Notes: generated by a model not told the origin, from the sequence alone. 64,000 nt of DNA from Bacteroidota bacterium (GCA_023432985.1 JAEZEQ010000034.1:1-64000), one strand, 5' to 3'; numbered from the stretch's first letter, positions 34,826 to 44,367 are shown. Translations and numbers: made by a program.

Positions 34826-36346
34826 ATGAGGAAATTTTTAGTTCTATTCCGTATTTTAGTAGGAACGATATTTATAATATCCGGATTAATAAAGGCAAAT
34901 GATCCGGTGGGATTCAGTTATAAATTGGAAGAATACTTCACGGTATTCAAGAGCATGGACAGTGTGGCGCATACTCAAAAAGAAATGCGTTCTCTGACGA
35001 GCGAAGAAGTAGATGCCATTTTTGCGGGCACTTCGTCCATAGTACCTGTTGACTTTTCGGGACAGCAAATTGATTTGACAGCAGAAGATGCACGCGATGC
35101 ATTTATGTATGTGGAAGAAGAAATCAGCACCTATAATATGGTAGAACGCCAGTCACTGTGGAATAGCTTCTGTAATCTTATGTTTGAATATGCCTTATGG
35201 CTGAGTATTTTTGTTTGCATTATAGAAATATTACTCGGATTGGCCGTAATAGCCGGAGTCTTTACCCGGGCAAGTGGAATTCTGCTTTTTGGAATGATAC
35301 TTTTCTTTTTGGCCCTTACCTTCTATTCGGCCTATTTCAATAAGGTGACCGATTGTGGTTGCTTTGGAGATGCCTTACCGCTAACTCCATGGCAAAGTTT
35401 TTATAAAGATGTGATATTATTGATTCTTATTTTACCCCTTACCATATTTCCTGCGCATTGGAAAGGGAATGTATTCGATATGAACGAAAAATTGGTTGCC
35501 GCCGGTAGTGTATTATTGGGTATTATTTTATGTACGGTGGTTTTCGATTGGCAATTGCCGGCCATTTTTATCATAATGGCTGTCTTGTTAAGATGGATAG
35601 TAGGCATGTTTAATAGCTCCGGAAAATGGTTGACACCCTTAGCCGTTTTATTACCCACGCTGATGAGTTTGGGTTATTCACTGCATTGTAATTATTACTT
35701 GCCCAAAAAAGATTACAGACCCTGGGCTATTGGCAATTCTATTCCCGAGAAACTTAAAGGTACACCCGAATATGCCGATATTTATATGATATATAAAAAT
35801 AAGGAAAGCGGCGCTTTGGTCGAAAATTTAGCCATAAAAACCGACCTCAACGGAAATGTAATCAATACCTGGGAATGGATGGATAGTACATTCTCGGCTA
35901 CGCATGAATTTGTGGATCAGAGAAAGGTCATTATTAAAGAAGGCGAAATTGCACCTATACACGATATGACCCTGAAAAATCCGGTTGATGATAATGATTA
36001 TTTCGAAAGCTTTGTTTACAATCCGGGTTATAAACTGATGGTTGTGACCTACGATTTGAGTAAAACGAACACAGAGGCAATACCCGAATTGAATGCATTG
36101 GCCGAACAATGGATGGCCGAAGGGCATGAGATTATCGGGGCAACCGCAAGCGGAGATGATAAATTGATTCCTTATTTGGCCGATTTTAAAATTCCATATC
36201 CATATTATACCAATGATGCAACGGCATTAAAAACCATTATTCGTTCGAATCCGGGTATAGTTTTATTGCAAGATACCATCATAAAAGGGAAATGGCCATC
36301 TACCGATTTGCCTTCAATGGAAGAATTGAAGAAGAAAATGAAATAA
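34826..36346 (+). CDS. DoxX/BT_3928-family membrane protein
   Basis: A 506-residue inner-membrane protein. The N-terminal half is DoxX/MauE-like: a first helix with RILVGTIFIISGLIKANDP, a periplasmic insert at ~35-110, and helices near 115-200 that include DCGCFGDALPLTPWQSFYKD, a CxC motif typical of MauE/DoxX-like proteins involved in disulfide or redox chemistry. The C-terminal ~200 residues resemble a thioredoxin-like fold without a CxxC. The family is common in Bacteroidota and uncharacterised. Confidence 0.82.
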   Translation: MRKFLVLFRILVGTIFIISGLIKANDPVGFSYKLEEYFTVFKSMDSVAHTQKEMRSLTSEEVDAIFAGTSSIVPVDFSGQQIDLTAEDARDAFMYVEEEISTYNMVERQSLWNSFCNLMFEYALWLSIFVCIIEILLGLAVIAGVFTRASGILLFGMILFFLALTFYSAYFNKVTDCGCFGDALPLTPWQSFYKDVILLILILPLTIFPAHWKGNVFDMNEKLVAAGSVLLGIILCTVVFDWQLPAIFIIMAVLLRWIVGMFNSSGKWLTPLAVLLPTLMSLGYSLHCNYYLPKKDYRPWAIGNSIPEKLKGTPEYADIYMIYKNKESGALVENLAIKTDLNGNVINTWEWMDSTFSATHEFVDQRKVIIKEGEIAPIHDMTLKNPVDDNDYFESFVYNPGYKLMVVTYDLSKTNTEAIPELNALAEQWMAEGHEIIGATASGDDKLIPYLADFKIPYPYYTNDATALKTIIRSNPGIVLLQDTIIKGKWPSTDLPSMEELKKKMK

Positions 36347-36398
36347 AAATCTTGACCTTTTACACCGTATATTAGTTATAAATCAATTGAGAATACAC

Positions 36399-37412
36399 AT
36401 GAAAAGATCCGGATTATTTGTACTCATCACCCTTTGTTTCACCATGCTTGTAAAGGCTCAAGATGTTTATGTTCCTTATGTAATTCAGGAATATCCCGTG
36501 CAATTTAAATATTTGCAAGGGCATCAAATTACCCGGGTTAGTCCCTTCACCTATGTAGTTGAAGAACCCAATACCTTTGCTCAATTTTACATCAAAGGCA
36601 TGAAGGTTTCAGAAACCTATAGTGCAGATAGTCTTCAGGCTTATTTTATGAAGTTATATGAAGGAGAAGATTTGGTTAACCTCCAATTGCGCGAAAAGGG
36701 AAGAGGCAGTTTGGGCGACTATGAAGCCGATCGTTTGGTCTTGTCTTTTATGGCCGATGATAAAATGTATCTTACTACTGTGTTTTTGGTGTATTTTCAT
36801 ATCAACGATACCTATAACAGCATTTTGTTTTATTTCGAAATGAATGAGCGAAATGTGATTTCCTACGAAGGCGTGATGGTGAATATGGCTCAAACTCTGG
36901 AATGGTTAGAGCTGACTTATACGCCTTTTGTGCAGGAGGAATACGGAGTAAAAGCCGAATTGCCCGATTTTTGGAAAAGTCACACCGAAACATTAAACGA
37001 CAGTACCTATTTTATTTCATTACATGACGGACGCGGTCGGATGAATATTACGATTATGCAGGTAAGCGACTCTTGCAATGCCTCCGATATTGCCAAGGCT
37101 GCACATAAAGCATTGAAAACGGAGCCCGGAATTTATGCGGGGCATAAATTAAAAGTTTCTTCCGATAAGTGGTTTAGCGGAGAGGCCTGCGGACGATGGT
37201 TGGGAACTTATGATGTCGTGAAAGATGGCTATAAGCGAAACCAAACCCTCAATCGTTATTATATTAAGCGTATTGTAGACAATAAACTTATGCTCTATAC
37301 CATAGATCTACTATGTCCCAGCTATAATGTTTCCTATTATCAGCCTATATTTGATCGTATGGGGAAAAGCATACAAATACCCGGAAATCCGTTTATTGCT
37401 CCGAAGAAGTAA
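36399..37412 (+). CDS. exported protein of unknown function
   Basis: A 337-residue protein with a signal peptide (residues ~1-21, MLVKAQ). The remainder is a mixed alpha/beta sequence without a recognised domain; two similar-looking halves (QVKFKYLQG... and ELPDFWKSH...) may be weak duplicates. I chose ATG 36399 over the upstream TTG 36387 because it starts the signal peptide directly. It follows the DoxX-family gene by about 50 nt in the same direction. Its end overlaps the facing glycosyltransferase gene by 20 bp. Confidence 0.7.
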   Translation: MKRSGLFVLITLCFTMLVKAQDVYVPYVIQEYPVQFKYLQGHQITRVSPFTYVVEEPNTFAQFYIKGMKVSETYSADSLQAYFMKLYEGEDLVNLQLREKGRGSLGDYEADRLVLSFMADDKMYLTTVFLVYFHINDTYNSILFYFEMNERNVISYEGVMVNMAQTLEWLELTYTPFVQEEYGVKAELPDFWKSHTETLNDSTYFISLHDGRGRMNITIMQVSDSCNASDIAKAAHKALKTEPGIYAGHKLKVSSDKWFSGEACGRWLGTYDVVKDGYKRNQTLNRYYIKRIVDNKLMLYTIDLLCPSYNVSYYQPIFDRMGKSIQIPGNPFIAPKK

Positions 37413-38877
37413 GCATTTGAAAATATATTTTGCTTCCTCGTATAAATACCGAATCCGGCCCTAAGCTATAATCCGGAATTCGGATTCCTTTTGCGGAAAA
37501 GGCTTTATTATTATCGTCTTCATCCTCTTCAGAAACCAAAATAGAATGGGGATATTTTTCCAAAAAGTCTGACCCATTCAGAAAATCTTTCCATACCGGA
37601 ACGCTTTTTATATCGCAATTCCAGCTTAATCCCGCTGCCCATGGACCTATAATATAATCGGGTTGAAGCGTTAATGTCATTTTTTCCATTTTTAAATTGG
37701 CCTCTTTAATAGAGTAGCTGCGGTTTTTAAAGAGGTGTATATAAGGAAAAACAAAGGGCAAAAGCACCAATAATGGAATGAGTAGACGATTTTTTCCTTG
37801 GGGCAATTGGGTTCGAAATAAATACAAGCTCATGGCAAGCAGAGAAGCAAAGGCCCAGACTGTAGACACCACATATCGGGTGGGAGTGAAGCGTATACCA
37901 AATTTATGTAACTCTATGGCTACCCATGCAAAAAGCATGAAAAAGAGCAATATTTTGGGATCTTTCGGTTCGAGTATTTTCAAAATCAAGACCCATATCG
38001 AAAAGAGCAGGGTTCCTGAAAACAGGAGTTTCATGCCTTGATGCAGGAAAGAAGATTGAATATTCAATTTAATTTGCTGAAAGATATATTGCGGTGCAAT
38101 CCATCTGTTGCTTGTTTGATGTTGCATGATGCTGTCGTATGCTTCTTTCATGGGCAGATAAACCAAAAGCAGATAAGCGACAGCTCCTAAAATCATAGGT
38201 ATAACCGGATAATAAAAGTTGCGTGAAAATGGGGATATTTTGAAATAGAAAGCATAGATAAGTATCCATATAGCATAGACTGCTAAGAGGTAAAAGAACT
38301 GATTTTTGAGGCTAATGCAGATCCATAAAGCCAATGCGGGCACAAGCCAATGTTTGAGGCCGGCCTGAGTATGCATGGCGGCGCCGTAGAATTCAATCCC
38401 CATCCATAAAATTGCTGCAGAGGCCATAGATTCGGCCATAGAAAAGTGCAGGTATTGGAAACCTACATAATTCATAATTGAAAAAGCGGCGGCTATAAGC
38501 GTGAATTTATACAAATCGCCGGAACGAAAATAGGCCAATGCGATAAAAGCAAAAGTTCCGATAAAAGCCCAAATGCGTGCAATAGGGAGTGAAATGCCAA
38601 AAATGGCAAAGCCCCCTCCCATATAAGTTTGAAAGAGTGGGGCTTTAATAAAATTGTCACATTCCTTAATATCGAGCGTGTGCCCCAATACAAGATTTCG
38701 GATTTGGGAAGTATTCAGTCCCTCGTCTGTAAATGCATCTCTGGATAGGGATAAGTTCGCATCGGGGTCAGCTTCTAAAAAGGGAAAGCTGAGTATAGAA
38801 ACACTGATGAAAAATAAAAAAAAGAGGTTCTTTTTACGAAATAAAAAAGACACTATTTTATTCATCTTTTCCGTCAT
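37393..38877 (-). CDS. GT-C-type membrane glycosyltransferase-like protein
   Basis: A 494-residue protein with about eleven helices and a short extracytoplasmic C-terminal tail. The first periplasmic loop has SRDAFTDEGLNTSQIRN, with the acidic pair expected in ArnT/PMT-type GT-C enzymes that use polyprenyl-linked sugars. Substrate is unknown. It overlaps the rocD stop by 20 nt if the first ATG is used; ATG 38865 is the alternative. Confidence 0.72.
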   Translation of the reverse strand: MTEKMNKIVSFLFRKKNLFFLFFISVSILSFPFLEADPDANLSLSRDAFTDEGLNTSQIRNLVLGHTLDIKECDNFIKAPLFQTYMGGGFAIFGISLPIARIWAFIGTFAFIALAYFRSGDLYKFTLIAAAFSIMNYVGFQYLHFSMAESMASAAILWMGIEFYGAAMHTQAGLKHWLVPALALWICISLKNQFFYLLAVYAIWILIYAFYFKISPFSRNFYYPVIPMILGAVAYLLLVYLPMKEAYDSIMQHQTSNRWIAPQYIFQQIKLNIQSSFLHQGMKLLFSGTLLFSIWVLILKILEPKDPKILLFFMLFAWVAIELHKFGIRFTPTRYVVSTVWAFASLLAMSLYLFRTQLPQGKNRLLIPLLVLLPFVFPYIHLFKNRSYSIKEANLKMEKMTLTLQPDYIIGPWAAGLSWNCDIKSVPVWKDFLNGSDFLEKYPHSILVSEEDEDDNNKAFSAKGIRIPDYSLGPDSVFIRGSKIYFQMLTSSEQ

Positions 38878-40099
38878 AGTAGGCTAAGGCTTTATGGATA
38901 CGGCTTACCGCTTCACGTAATTGTGTTTCATTGATAACCAATGGTGGAGCGAGGCGAATGATTGTATCGTGCGTAGGTTTTGCCAATACGCCCAATTCCA
39001 TCATTTTGTGACAAATATCGAGGGCACTAACTCCGTTTATAGTTTCTATATCTATGGCATTCAGGAGTCCTTTTCCGCGCACTTGTTTGATGCGTTTGGA
39101 AGGGATTTGTTTAAGTAAATCGCGCAATAAAATTCCCATTTTTTCGGCATTTTCGGCTAATTTTTCATCCTGAACTACCAGAAGTGCTTCCATGGCAACG
39201 GCGCACGCGAGTGGATTTCCACCGAAGGTGCTTCCATGTTCGCCCGGTTTAATCGTAAGCATTACTTCCGAAGAGGATAATACAGCCGATACAGGGTATA
39301 CGCCGCCGCTCAGGGCTTTACCGAGGACCAAAAGATCGGGCTTTACGTTTTCGTGATTTACGGCCAGGAGTTTGCCCGTACGTGCAATGCCGGTTTGAAC
39401 CTCATCGGCAATCCATAGTACGCGCGCTTCCGTACAAAGTTTCCGCACCTGAGTCAAATAACCTTCATCGGGAATAATAACCCCGGCTTCACCTTGTATG
39501 GGTTCGCACATAAATGCGGCTACATTAGGGTCTTTCAAGGCTTTTTCCAAAGCAGGAATATCATTGTAGGGTATAATTTCGAAGCCACTTAAGAAAGGCC
39601 CGAACCCTTGAAAGGAGCTTGGGTCTGTACTTGCCGAAATAGCAGCAATAGAGCGACCCCAGAAATTGCCTTCCACAAAAATTACTTTTGCCTGATTTTC
39701 GGCTATGCCTTTTACATCATAGGCCCATCTCCGGGCAAGCTTTACCGCCGTTTCGCAGGCTTCTACACCGCTATTCATAGGTAATACGCGTTCATAACCG
39801 AAATAATTGGTGATAAATTCGGCATATTTTCCCAATAAATTATTGTGAAAAGCACGACTGGTAAGCGTAAGTTTACTCGCCTGGGTGCTGAGCGCAGAAA
39901 TAATACGGGGGTGACAATGACCTTGGTTTACCGCAGAATAAGCCGATAAAAAATCGAAATATTCCTTGCCTTCACAATCCCACATTAAAGCTCCTTCAGC
40001 CCTTTCTATTACTACCGGTAAGGGATGATAATTATGAGCCCCGTAATGATGTTCCAGATCTATTAATTCCTTCGATTTACTTTTATTTTGTGTTTGCAT
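38858..40099 (-). CDS. rocD: ornithine aminotransferase
   Basis: A 413-residue PLP class III aminotransferase that converts ornithine to glutamate semialdehyde. Text such as YGAHNYHPLPVVIERAEG, FDFLSAYSAVNQGHCHP and NSGVEACETAVKLARRW is characteristic of RocD. The PLP lysine is Lys261 in VLGKALSGG, with the preceding Asp in ADEVQTG. It may start an operon with the glycosyltransferase-like gene. Confidence 0.95.
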   Translation of the reverse strand: MQTQNKSKSKELIDLEHHYGAHNYHPLPVVIERAEGALMWDCEGKEYFDFLSAYSAVNQGHCHPRIISALSTQASKLTLTSRAFHNNLLGKYAEFITNYFGYERVLPMNSGVEACETAVKLARRWAYDVKGIAENQAKVIFVEGNFWGRSIAAISASTDPSSFQGFGPFLSGFEIIPYNDIPALEKALKDPNVAAFMCEPIQGEAGVIIPDEGYLTQVRKLCTEARVLWIADEVQTGIARTGKLLAVNHENVKPDLLVLGKALSGGVYPVSAVLSSSEVMLTIKPGEHGSTFGGNPLACAVAMEALLVVQDEKLAENAEKMGILLRDLLKQIPSKRIKQVRGKGLLNAIDIETINGVSALDICHKMMELGVLAKPTHDTIIRLAPPLVINETQLREAVSRIHKALAYYDGKDE

Positions 40100-40121
40100 A
40101 ATCTGAATTTATTTAGTTCTA

Positions 40122-40152
40122 CAAAGATATAATATTCCCCAACAGGTCGAAA
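40122..40152 (-). promoter_or_regulatory. promoter TTTC-19 nt-TATCTTTG for rocD
   Basis: The -7 box is a perfect TAnnTTTG (40122-40129), 22 nt before the ATG. The -33 box TTTC (40149-40152) has one mismatch at the right 19-nt spacing. Confidence 0.6.
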
Positions 40153-40154
40153 TA

Positions 40155-40547
40155 TTAAGCTTCCGGCTCCAATCCCTCTTCATCAATATCGAGAAATTCA
40201 TCTATTTCTCTTCTCTCTTTTTTAGTTGGCCTGCCGCTGCCCGGGTCACGAGTAACCACGCTGACTAACCGCGATTTTTCCCATTTCAGAATTTCTGTTT
40301 CAGGGGTAATATCCTTCAGGTATTGTTCCACAAGCTTTGCACCCACTCTGCCATTGGGCAAAGCCAGTATTTGATATCGTCGGGTGATAATTCCCTTTTT
40401 TAATTCGATTTGATCTCCGGCTTTTACTTCTTTAGAGGCTTTGGCCTGAGTTGTATTGAGTTTTATTTTACCTCCATTGCAGGCGTCTGTAGCCACACTT
40501 CTGGTTTTTGCCAGGCGAACCGACCATATGAATTTATCCAGTCTCAT
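40155..40547 (-). CDS. S4-domain RNA-binding protein (Hsp15-like)
   Basis: A 130-residue protein with an N-terminal S4 domain (MRLDKFIWSVRLAKTRSVATDACNGGKIKLN) and a charged C-terminus (GRPTKKERREIDEFLDID). This matches Hsp15/YrfH, which rescues 50S subunits carrying stalled nascent chains. A TAACTTTG box lies 15 nt before the ATG. Confidence 0.9.
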   Translation of the reverse strand: MRLDKFIWSVRLAKTRSVATDACNGGKIKLNTTQAKASKEVKAGDQIELKKGIITRRYQILALPNGRVGAKLVEQYLKDITPETEILKWEKSRLVSVVTRDPGSGRPTKKERREIDEFLDIDEEGLEPEA

Positions 40548-40562
40548 GTTTATTTTTCCTTA

Positions 40563-40570
40563 CAAAGTTA
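40563..40570 (-). promoter_or_regulatory. -7 box TAACTTTG for the S4-domain gene
   Basis: This is a perfect TAnnTTTG match 15 nt before the ATG. Confidence 0.55.
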
Positions 40571-40574
40571 AGGA

Positions 40575-41615
40575 TTAACCATATCTTTTTTTGAGGATTT
40601 CTATATATTTTTTTAAATCAGAATCGGCCAATTCTTCAAATTCATCACGATAAATATGCGATTTATTATTGTATTGCCTAAACAAGATAAAGGTGGCATT
40701 ATTGGGCAATTTATCCGGATTTCGCAAAGCCTTAAATGCATCCGGATTATGAAAGGGAAGCCTGTTTAATCCCTCTACTATTTCCCGTATCATTTTTTGC
40801 TTATAGGCCTCTTTTCGCATATCATTTTCTTGCTCGATTGCCTTATATAAGCTGTCTAAACGTTGTGCCCCCAGAAGCATATTTTGAGCCAGTAATTCGT
40901 AATCCTCCTGATCGTATTTGTATTGCAAATATTCTTTTGAATCTTTTCCATAATAGGTTTCCAGATAAAGGTAAGCGCCTTGATCTCCGATAAATGAGGC
41001 CAGGTTTTCGCTTTCATCGGTATCATCTTTTATAAAAATAGTACCATGCGAAAGTTCGTGTATCAATACATTGGCCAAATCGCCGATGGAAGCATTGAGC
41101 ATGCTGCTGAGAATAGGGTCATTTAAAAAACCGAGCGTACTCCATGCGTTTACTTCACGAATTCGGGTTTCATAGCCTTCCTTTTGCAATAGTGCGGCCT
41201 CATATTCGGCATCTTCTTTGGTGAAAAAACCTTTATAGCCCACTTCGCCCACTATGGGAAATTTCCATGTTTTTGGGGTCAAACTGTATTTTTTGCTTCC
41301 GGTAATAGCCCATAATAAGGGTTCTCCCTTTTGATCGTAATAGCGGGTATAATTTTTATTTTCATATAAGAGGAGTGAATCGAAAGCAAAGCGGCGTATA
41401 TGCAGTGCGATATTCAATTTCTTTCTTTCATTTTCCGATAATTCAGACCTTTTCAGTATGCCTTCTATAGGTTTTGCACCGAGTAGAATTTTACCCTGAC
41501 CATGCGCCAGATGTGTATAATAGGAAATCATATCTTCCTGTGCTATGGCGCTAAATGAGCCACACAGCAAGAGTAGATCTATACATATAAGTTTGAGTAT
41601 ATAATTTTTGAACAT
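40575..41615 (-). CDS. putative zinc aminopeptidase (PF10023-like)
   Basis: A 346-residue exported protein with a signal peptide ending FSAIAQ at 26. The zinc motif HELSH is at 186-190, with a downstream ESENLASFIGDQG segment that provides the third ligand, probably Glu203. The upstream REVNAWSTLGFLNDPILSSML is characteristic of the predicted aminopeptidase family PF10023, which is not well characterised. The start codon is directly preceded by the T-run of the terminator at 41620-41644. Confidence 0.8.
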   Translation of the reverse strand: MFKNYILKLICIDLLLLCGSFSAIAQEDMISYYTHLAHGQGKILLGAKPIEGILKRSELSENERKKLNIALHIRRFAFDSLLLYENKNYTRYYDQKGEPLLWAITGSKKYSLTPKTWKFPIVGEVGYKGFFTKEDAEYEAALLQKEGYETRIREVNAWSTLGFLNDPILSSMLNASIGDLANVLIHELSHGTIFIKDDTDESENLASFIGDQGAYLYLETYYGKDSKEYLQYKYDQEDYELLAQNMLLGAQRLDSLYKAIEQENDMRKEAYKQKMIREIVEGLNRLPFHNPDAFKALRNPDKLPNNATFILFRQYNNKSHIYRDEFEELADSDLKKYIEILKKRYG

Positions 41616-41619
41616 AAAA

Positions 41620-41644
41620 AAACCGTATCGATCGGATACGGTTT
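41620..41644 (-). terminator. terminator after the 256-aa membrane protein gene
   Basis: A 10-bp perfect stem (AAACCGTATC with GATACGGTTT) and 5-nt loop is followed on the minus strand by seven T. The T-run ends at the start codon of the next gene (41615). Confidence 0.8.
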
Positions 41645-41664
41645 AAAAATAAAAAAATTAAATA

Positions 41665-42435
41665 TTATCTCCAATTCCCATTGGTAGTAGCTTCGGTCAA
41701 TGAGCCTAATTTTATCAAACTATCGGGAACTTCCTTATTGTATTTTTCGCCCAAATCGGATAAGAAATTACGGAAATTTGCCGATACCAACATGGTAGGC
41801 TGGGTAAGCGATGAATCGTTATTGATAATCATAGATCCTGTTTCTAAGCTGAATGTGCTTCCATTACCATATGGAATATAAGGCAATGAGTCTACAGGAT
41901 AACCTTTATAATCGAATGCATAGCTTCCGAGAACTGGAATTTCTACTATTTCGCGCGAAATTTTTCCTTGAGCTACAGCCAATGAATCCTCTTCATTTCC
42001 TTCCATTTTCAGGATGCTTAATTTCCCGTTTTTTACAAAATCGACCAAAGAATCGAAGTTAGAGGCATATACTTTTTTCGCATCCTTATAGGCAAGTTGC
42101 GCCGCACGGATAACCAATAAACGCTCTTTCACCTCATTGTATCTGTAATCTTTTTCGCGAGAAAAACTGATTTCGTTATTGATGGTGGTATAATTGAAAT
42201 ATACAAATGCTAGAGCTCCGCCTAAAAAACTAATGGTCAGTATGGGTACGAATATGCCTTTAATTTTTCCTGAACTTAAAAGTACTATCATCACACCACA
42301 AATCAACATGGCAATACCGCCAATTAAGAATAGACTAGTTTGAGGTTCTTTTTGATTTAAACCGACAGTGATTAATAATGCGCTGATTATTAATACGATG
42401 ATGGCGAATAAATACCGATTAAAAAAAAGTTTCAT
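41665..42435 (-). CDS. membrane protein of unknown function
   Basis: A 256-residue protein with three N-terminal helices (near 8-25, 36-55 and 62-81) and a long hydrophilic C-terminal part, probably periplasmic. It includes a coiled-coil-like start (KDYRYNEVKERLLVIRAAQLAYKDAKKVYASNFDSLVDFV), a pattern seen in pilin-like or T2S-like soluble proteins but without a prepilin signal. I do not recognise the family. Confidence 0.75.
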   Translation of the reverse strand: MKLFFNRYLFAIIVLIISALLITVGLNQKEPQTSLFLIGGIAMLICGVMIVLLSSGKIKGIFVPILTISFLGGALAFVYFNYTTINNEISFSREKDYRYNEVKERLLVIRAAQLAYKDAKKVYASNFDSLVDFVKNGKLSILKMEGNEEDSLAVAQGKISREIVEIPVLGSYAFDYKGYPVDSLPYIPYGNGSTFSLETGSMIINNDSSLTQPTMLVSANFRNFLSDLGEKYNKEVPDSLIKLGSLTEATTNGNWR

Positions 42436-42471
42436 AGACTTTATTTAGAATTAAAACGAAAAATTTAAGTT

Positions 42472-42479
42472 CAAAAATA
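42472..42479 (-). promoter_or_regulatory. -7 box TATTTTTG for the 256-aa membrane protein gene
   Basis: This is a perfect TAnnTTTG match 36 nt before the ATG, with a CTTG 19 nt upstream of it as a -33 candidate. Confidence 0.5.
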
Positions 42480-42625
42480 GAAACATAAAAGCATTACGCA
42501 AGCATTTTTTCAAATATTCTTAAAAGATTTAGACTGTTCGTATACAAGAAAGACTGGATATGGGGCTATAATTATTTGGTTTGAACACGATTAAATCTTT
42601 ATTTTGCATCAAATAAAAATCAGGC

Positions 42626-42829
42626 ATGGAGCAAGGGATGTTTACCACGGGGCGTATTATTTTTGCCTTATCTTTTTTCGCGGTATTTTTTATAGTCTTA
42701 ATCATAAGTTACCGCAAAGACATGGCCGAGATGCGTCTTAGTTATAAGAATTGGTGGATTGTTTTGCTTGCGGTTATTTTGTTTTTGGGTTTATTTTTGT
42801 TTTTAAAGCGAAAATTCATCGGGGTTTAG
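42626..42829 (+). CDS. small two-helix membrane protein
   Basis: A 67-residue protein with helices near 8-27 and 43-59, a short basic loop between them (SYRKDMAEMRLSYKNWW) and a basic C-terminus. The function is unknown. It overlaps the facing Nudix gene by 27 bp at the 3' end. The ATG has no other in-frame start nearby, and the hydrophobic pattern and isolated 5' region support a real gene. Confidence 0.65.
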   Translation: MEQGMFTTGRIIFALSFFAVFFIVLIISYRKDMAEMRLSYKNWWIVLLAVILFLGLFLFLKRKFIGV

Positions 42830-43474
42830 AAGTTTTGCCACCTCAGCCATAATCATAGCTGTTGCGCCCCATACCATTCCCACCGAAAAATCATAATAGG
42901 GATAGTTTTTTATTTTTCCGTTTGCTATGGGCATATCGGTATATTTAATTCTATCTTTTTCGAAAAGTTCGTGTAGGGGCAGGAGGAGTATTTCTTCCAC
43001 TTCGGCAGGATCCGGGATAAATTGAGGTGTTTCTTCGCTATAGGCCAGAAAGGGGTGTACCAAAAAGCGGCTGGGTGGTATATATAGTTTAGAGATGGCA
43101 ATGCTGTTTTTCACCAATCGGGGTTCTATATTTACCTCTTCATGAGCTTCCCTGAGGGCTGTGCGCATTAAATCGCCTGCATCTATTTCTTCCATTTTTC
43201 CCCCGGGAAATCCAATTTGTCCGGAATGTACACCGGCATATAATGGTCTGCGCATAAGGCATAATTCGGGTTTATTTTGTGCATTTGGAAAAAGGAGAAT
43301 CAATACAGCCCCTAGTCGGGTGTCGGGCGAAACCGGGTTTTGCATAAATAATTCCATATCGCGTATGCGTTTTGTGGGCGCCATTGTAAAATGAGCGTCC
43401 TTGCCCGGAAATACTATGTTTTGTGGCTTAGATAATGCTTCAAATCTCTTTAAAACATCTTCGAAATTTCGCAT
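42803..43474 (-). CDS. Nudix hydrolase, CoA pyrophosphatase type
   Basis: A 223-residue Nudix protein. The Nudix box is GQIGFPGGKMEEIDAGDLMRTALREAHEEVNI, preceded by the CoA-pyrophosphatase-type text LCLMRRPLYAGVHS. It likely splits CoA or its oxidised forms to phosphopantetheine and 3',5'-ADP. Its start shares a base with the rhomboid stop, so it belongs with the rhomboid genes. Confidence 0.88.
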   Translation of the reverse strand: MRNFEDVLKRFEALSKPQNIVFPGKDAHFTMAPTKRIRDMELFMQNPVSPDTRLGAVLILLFPNAQNKPELCLMRRPLYAGVHSGQIGFPGGKMEEIDAGDLMRTALREAHEEVNIEPRLVKNSIAISKLYIPPSRFLVHPFLAYSEETPQFIPDPAEVEEILLLPLHELFEKDRIKYTDMPIANGKIKNYPYYDFSVGMVWGATAMIMAEVAKLLNPDEFSL

Positions 43475-44340
43475 TAATGTTCCATTTTTTTACTATAATC
43501 TGCCAAAAATTGCTTCTCGTTTGGGGTCAGCATATCCATTCCGTGTACAGATATTTTTTCGAGCAGATGATCCAGATATTCTTCAGGAGAAACGATTTCC
43601 GGCTCCATTTCCGGTTTCAGGGTAGATTTTAGATTGGAGGAGGCATAAGAATAAACCGGTGCTTTGCGTTTGGCCCGCACAGGTTTCAGGTTAGACGGAT
43701 TCACATGTCCGCGGCGAATAGCTACGGCAAAAAGGAAACCACATATATAGCCTCCCAAATAATGCAATTGGAGGTCCACCATTTTATTGGCCAATAAAAA
43801 GACTATACTTAAGGCCGGTAATACTATGCCCAGGTATTTGAGTTTGATTGGAAAAATGCCGTAAAAGCGTACGATTTTTTTGGGAATATAATAGGTAGAA
43901 ACCAGAATGAGCGTCATGATTCCGCCGCTGGATCCGGAGCTGTAGGCGGGGAAACTAAGGGCCTGACTCAGCGGAAGGGCATGGAAAAAGAGCAGTAAAA
44001 ATGCGCCTGCAATATTTCCGAAAAGGAAAAGGGGTAATACGATTTTTTTTCCGAGTAAATTGCCGGTGAGCGAACTGAAAATGAAAAATCCGGCAAGGTT
44101 TAGAATGAAAACAATGGGATTTTCGTGAAACAAAAAGAAAGTAAAAATCGTCCATGGTTTTTGAATAAACGCATGCAGGTCGGTAGGCAGGAAAAGGTTG
44201 GATTGAACTATAGCTTGCGCTTGGTTTTCGTTGGGTAATATGAACCAAAACACATAGAAAACAATAAGCACCAAAGGAACGATAAGGTGACTATTTTTCC
44301 GGAATGTCCGGGTTGTTTTCAAAAGTTTTTTCACAAACAT
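43474..44340 (-). CDS. rhomboid-family intramembrane serine protease with C-terminal tail
   Basis: A 288-residue membrane protein with six or more helices. The nucleophile is Ser138 in GSSGG (136-140) and the base His193 in LHYLGG. The tail from ~210 is cytoplasmic and contains a conserved-looking MEPEIVSPEEYLDHLLEKISVHGMDMLTPNEKQFLADYSKK, a pattern found at the end of many Bacteroidota rhomboids. It is the second of two rhomboid genes in tandem. Confidence 0.88.
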   Translation of the reverse strand: MFVKKLLKTTRTFRKNSHLIVPLVLIVFYVFWFILPNENQAQAIVQSNLFLPTDLHAFIQKPWTIFTFFLFHENPIVFILNLAGFFIFSSLTGNLLGKKIVLPLFLFGNIAGAFLLLFFHALPLSQALSFPAYSSGSSGGIMTLILVSTYYIPKKIVRFYGIFPIKLKYLGIVLPALSIVFLLANKMVDLQLHYLGGYICGFLFAVAIRRGHVNPSNLKPVRAKRKAPVYSYASSNLKSTLKPEMEPEIVSPEEYLDHLLEKISVHGMDMLTPNEKQFLADYSKKMEH

Positions 44341-44367
44341 ACCTACATAAAATAATAGGGAAAGTTA

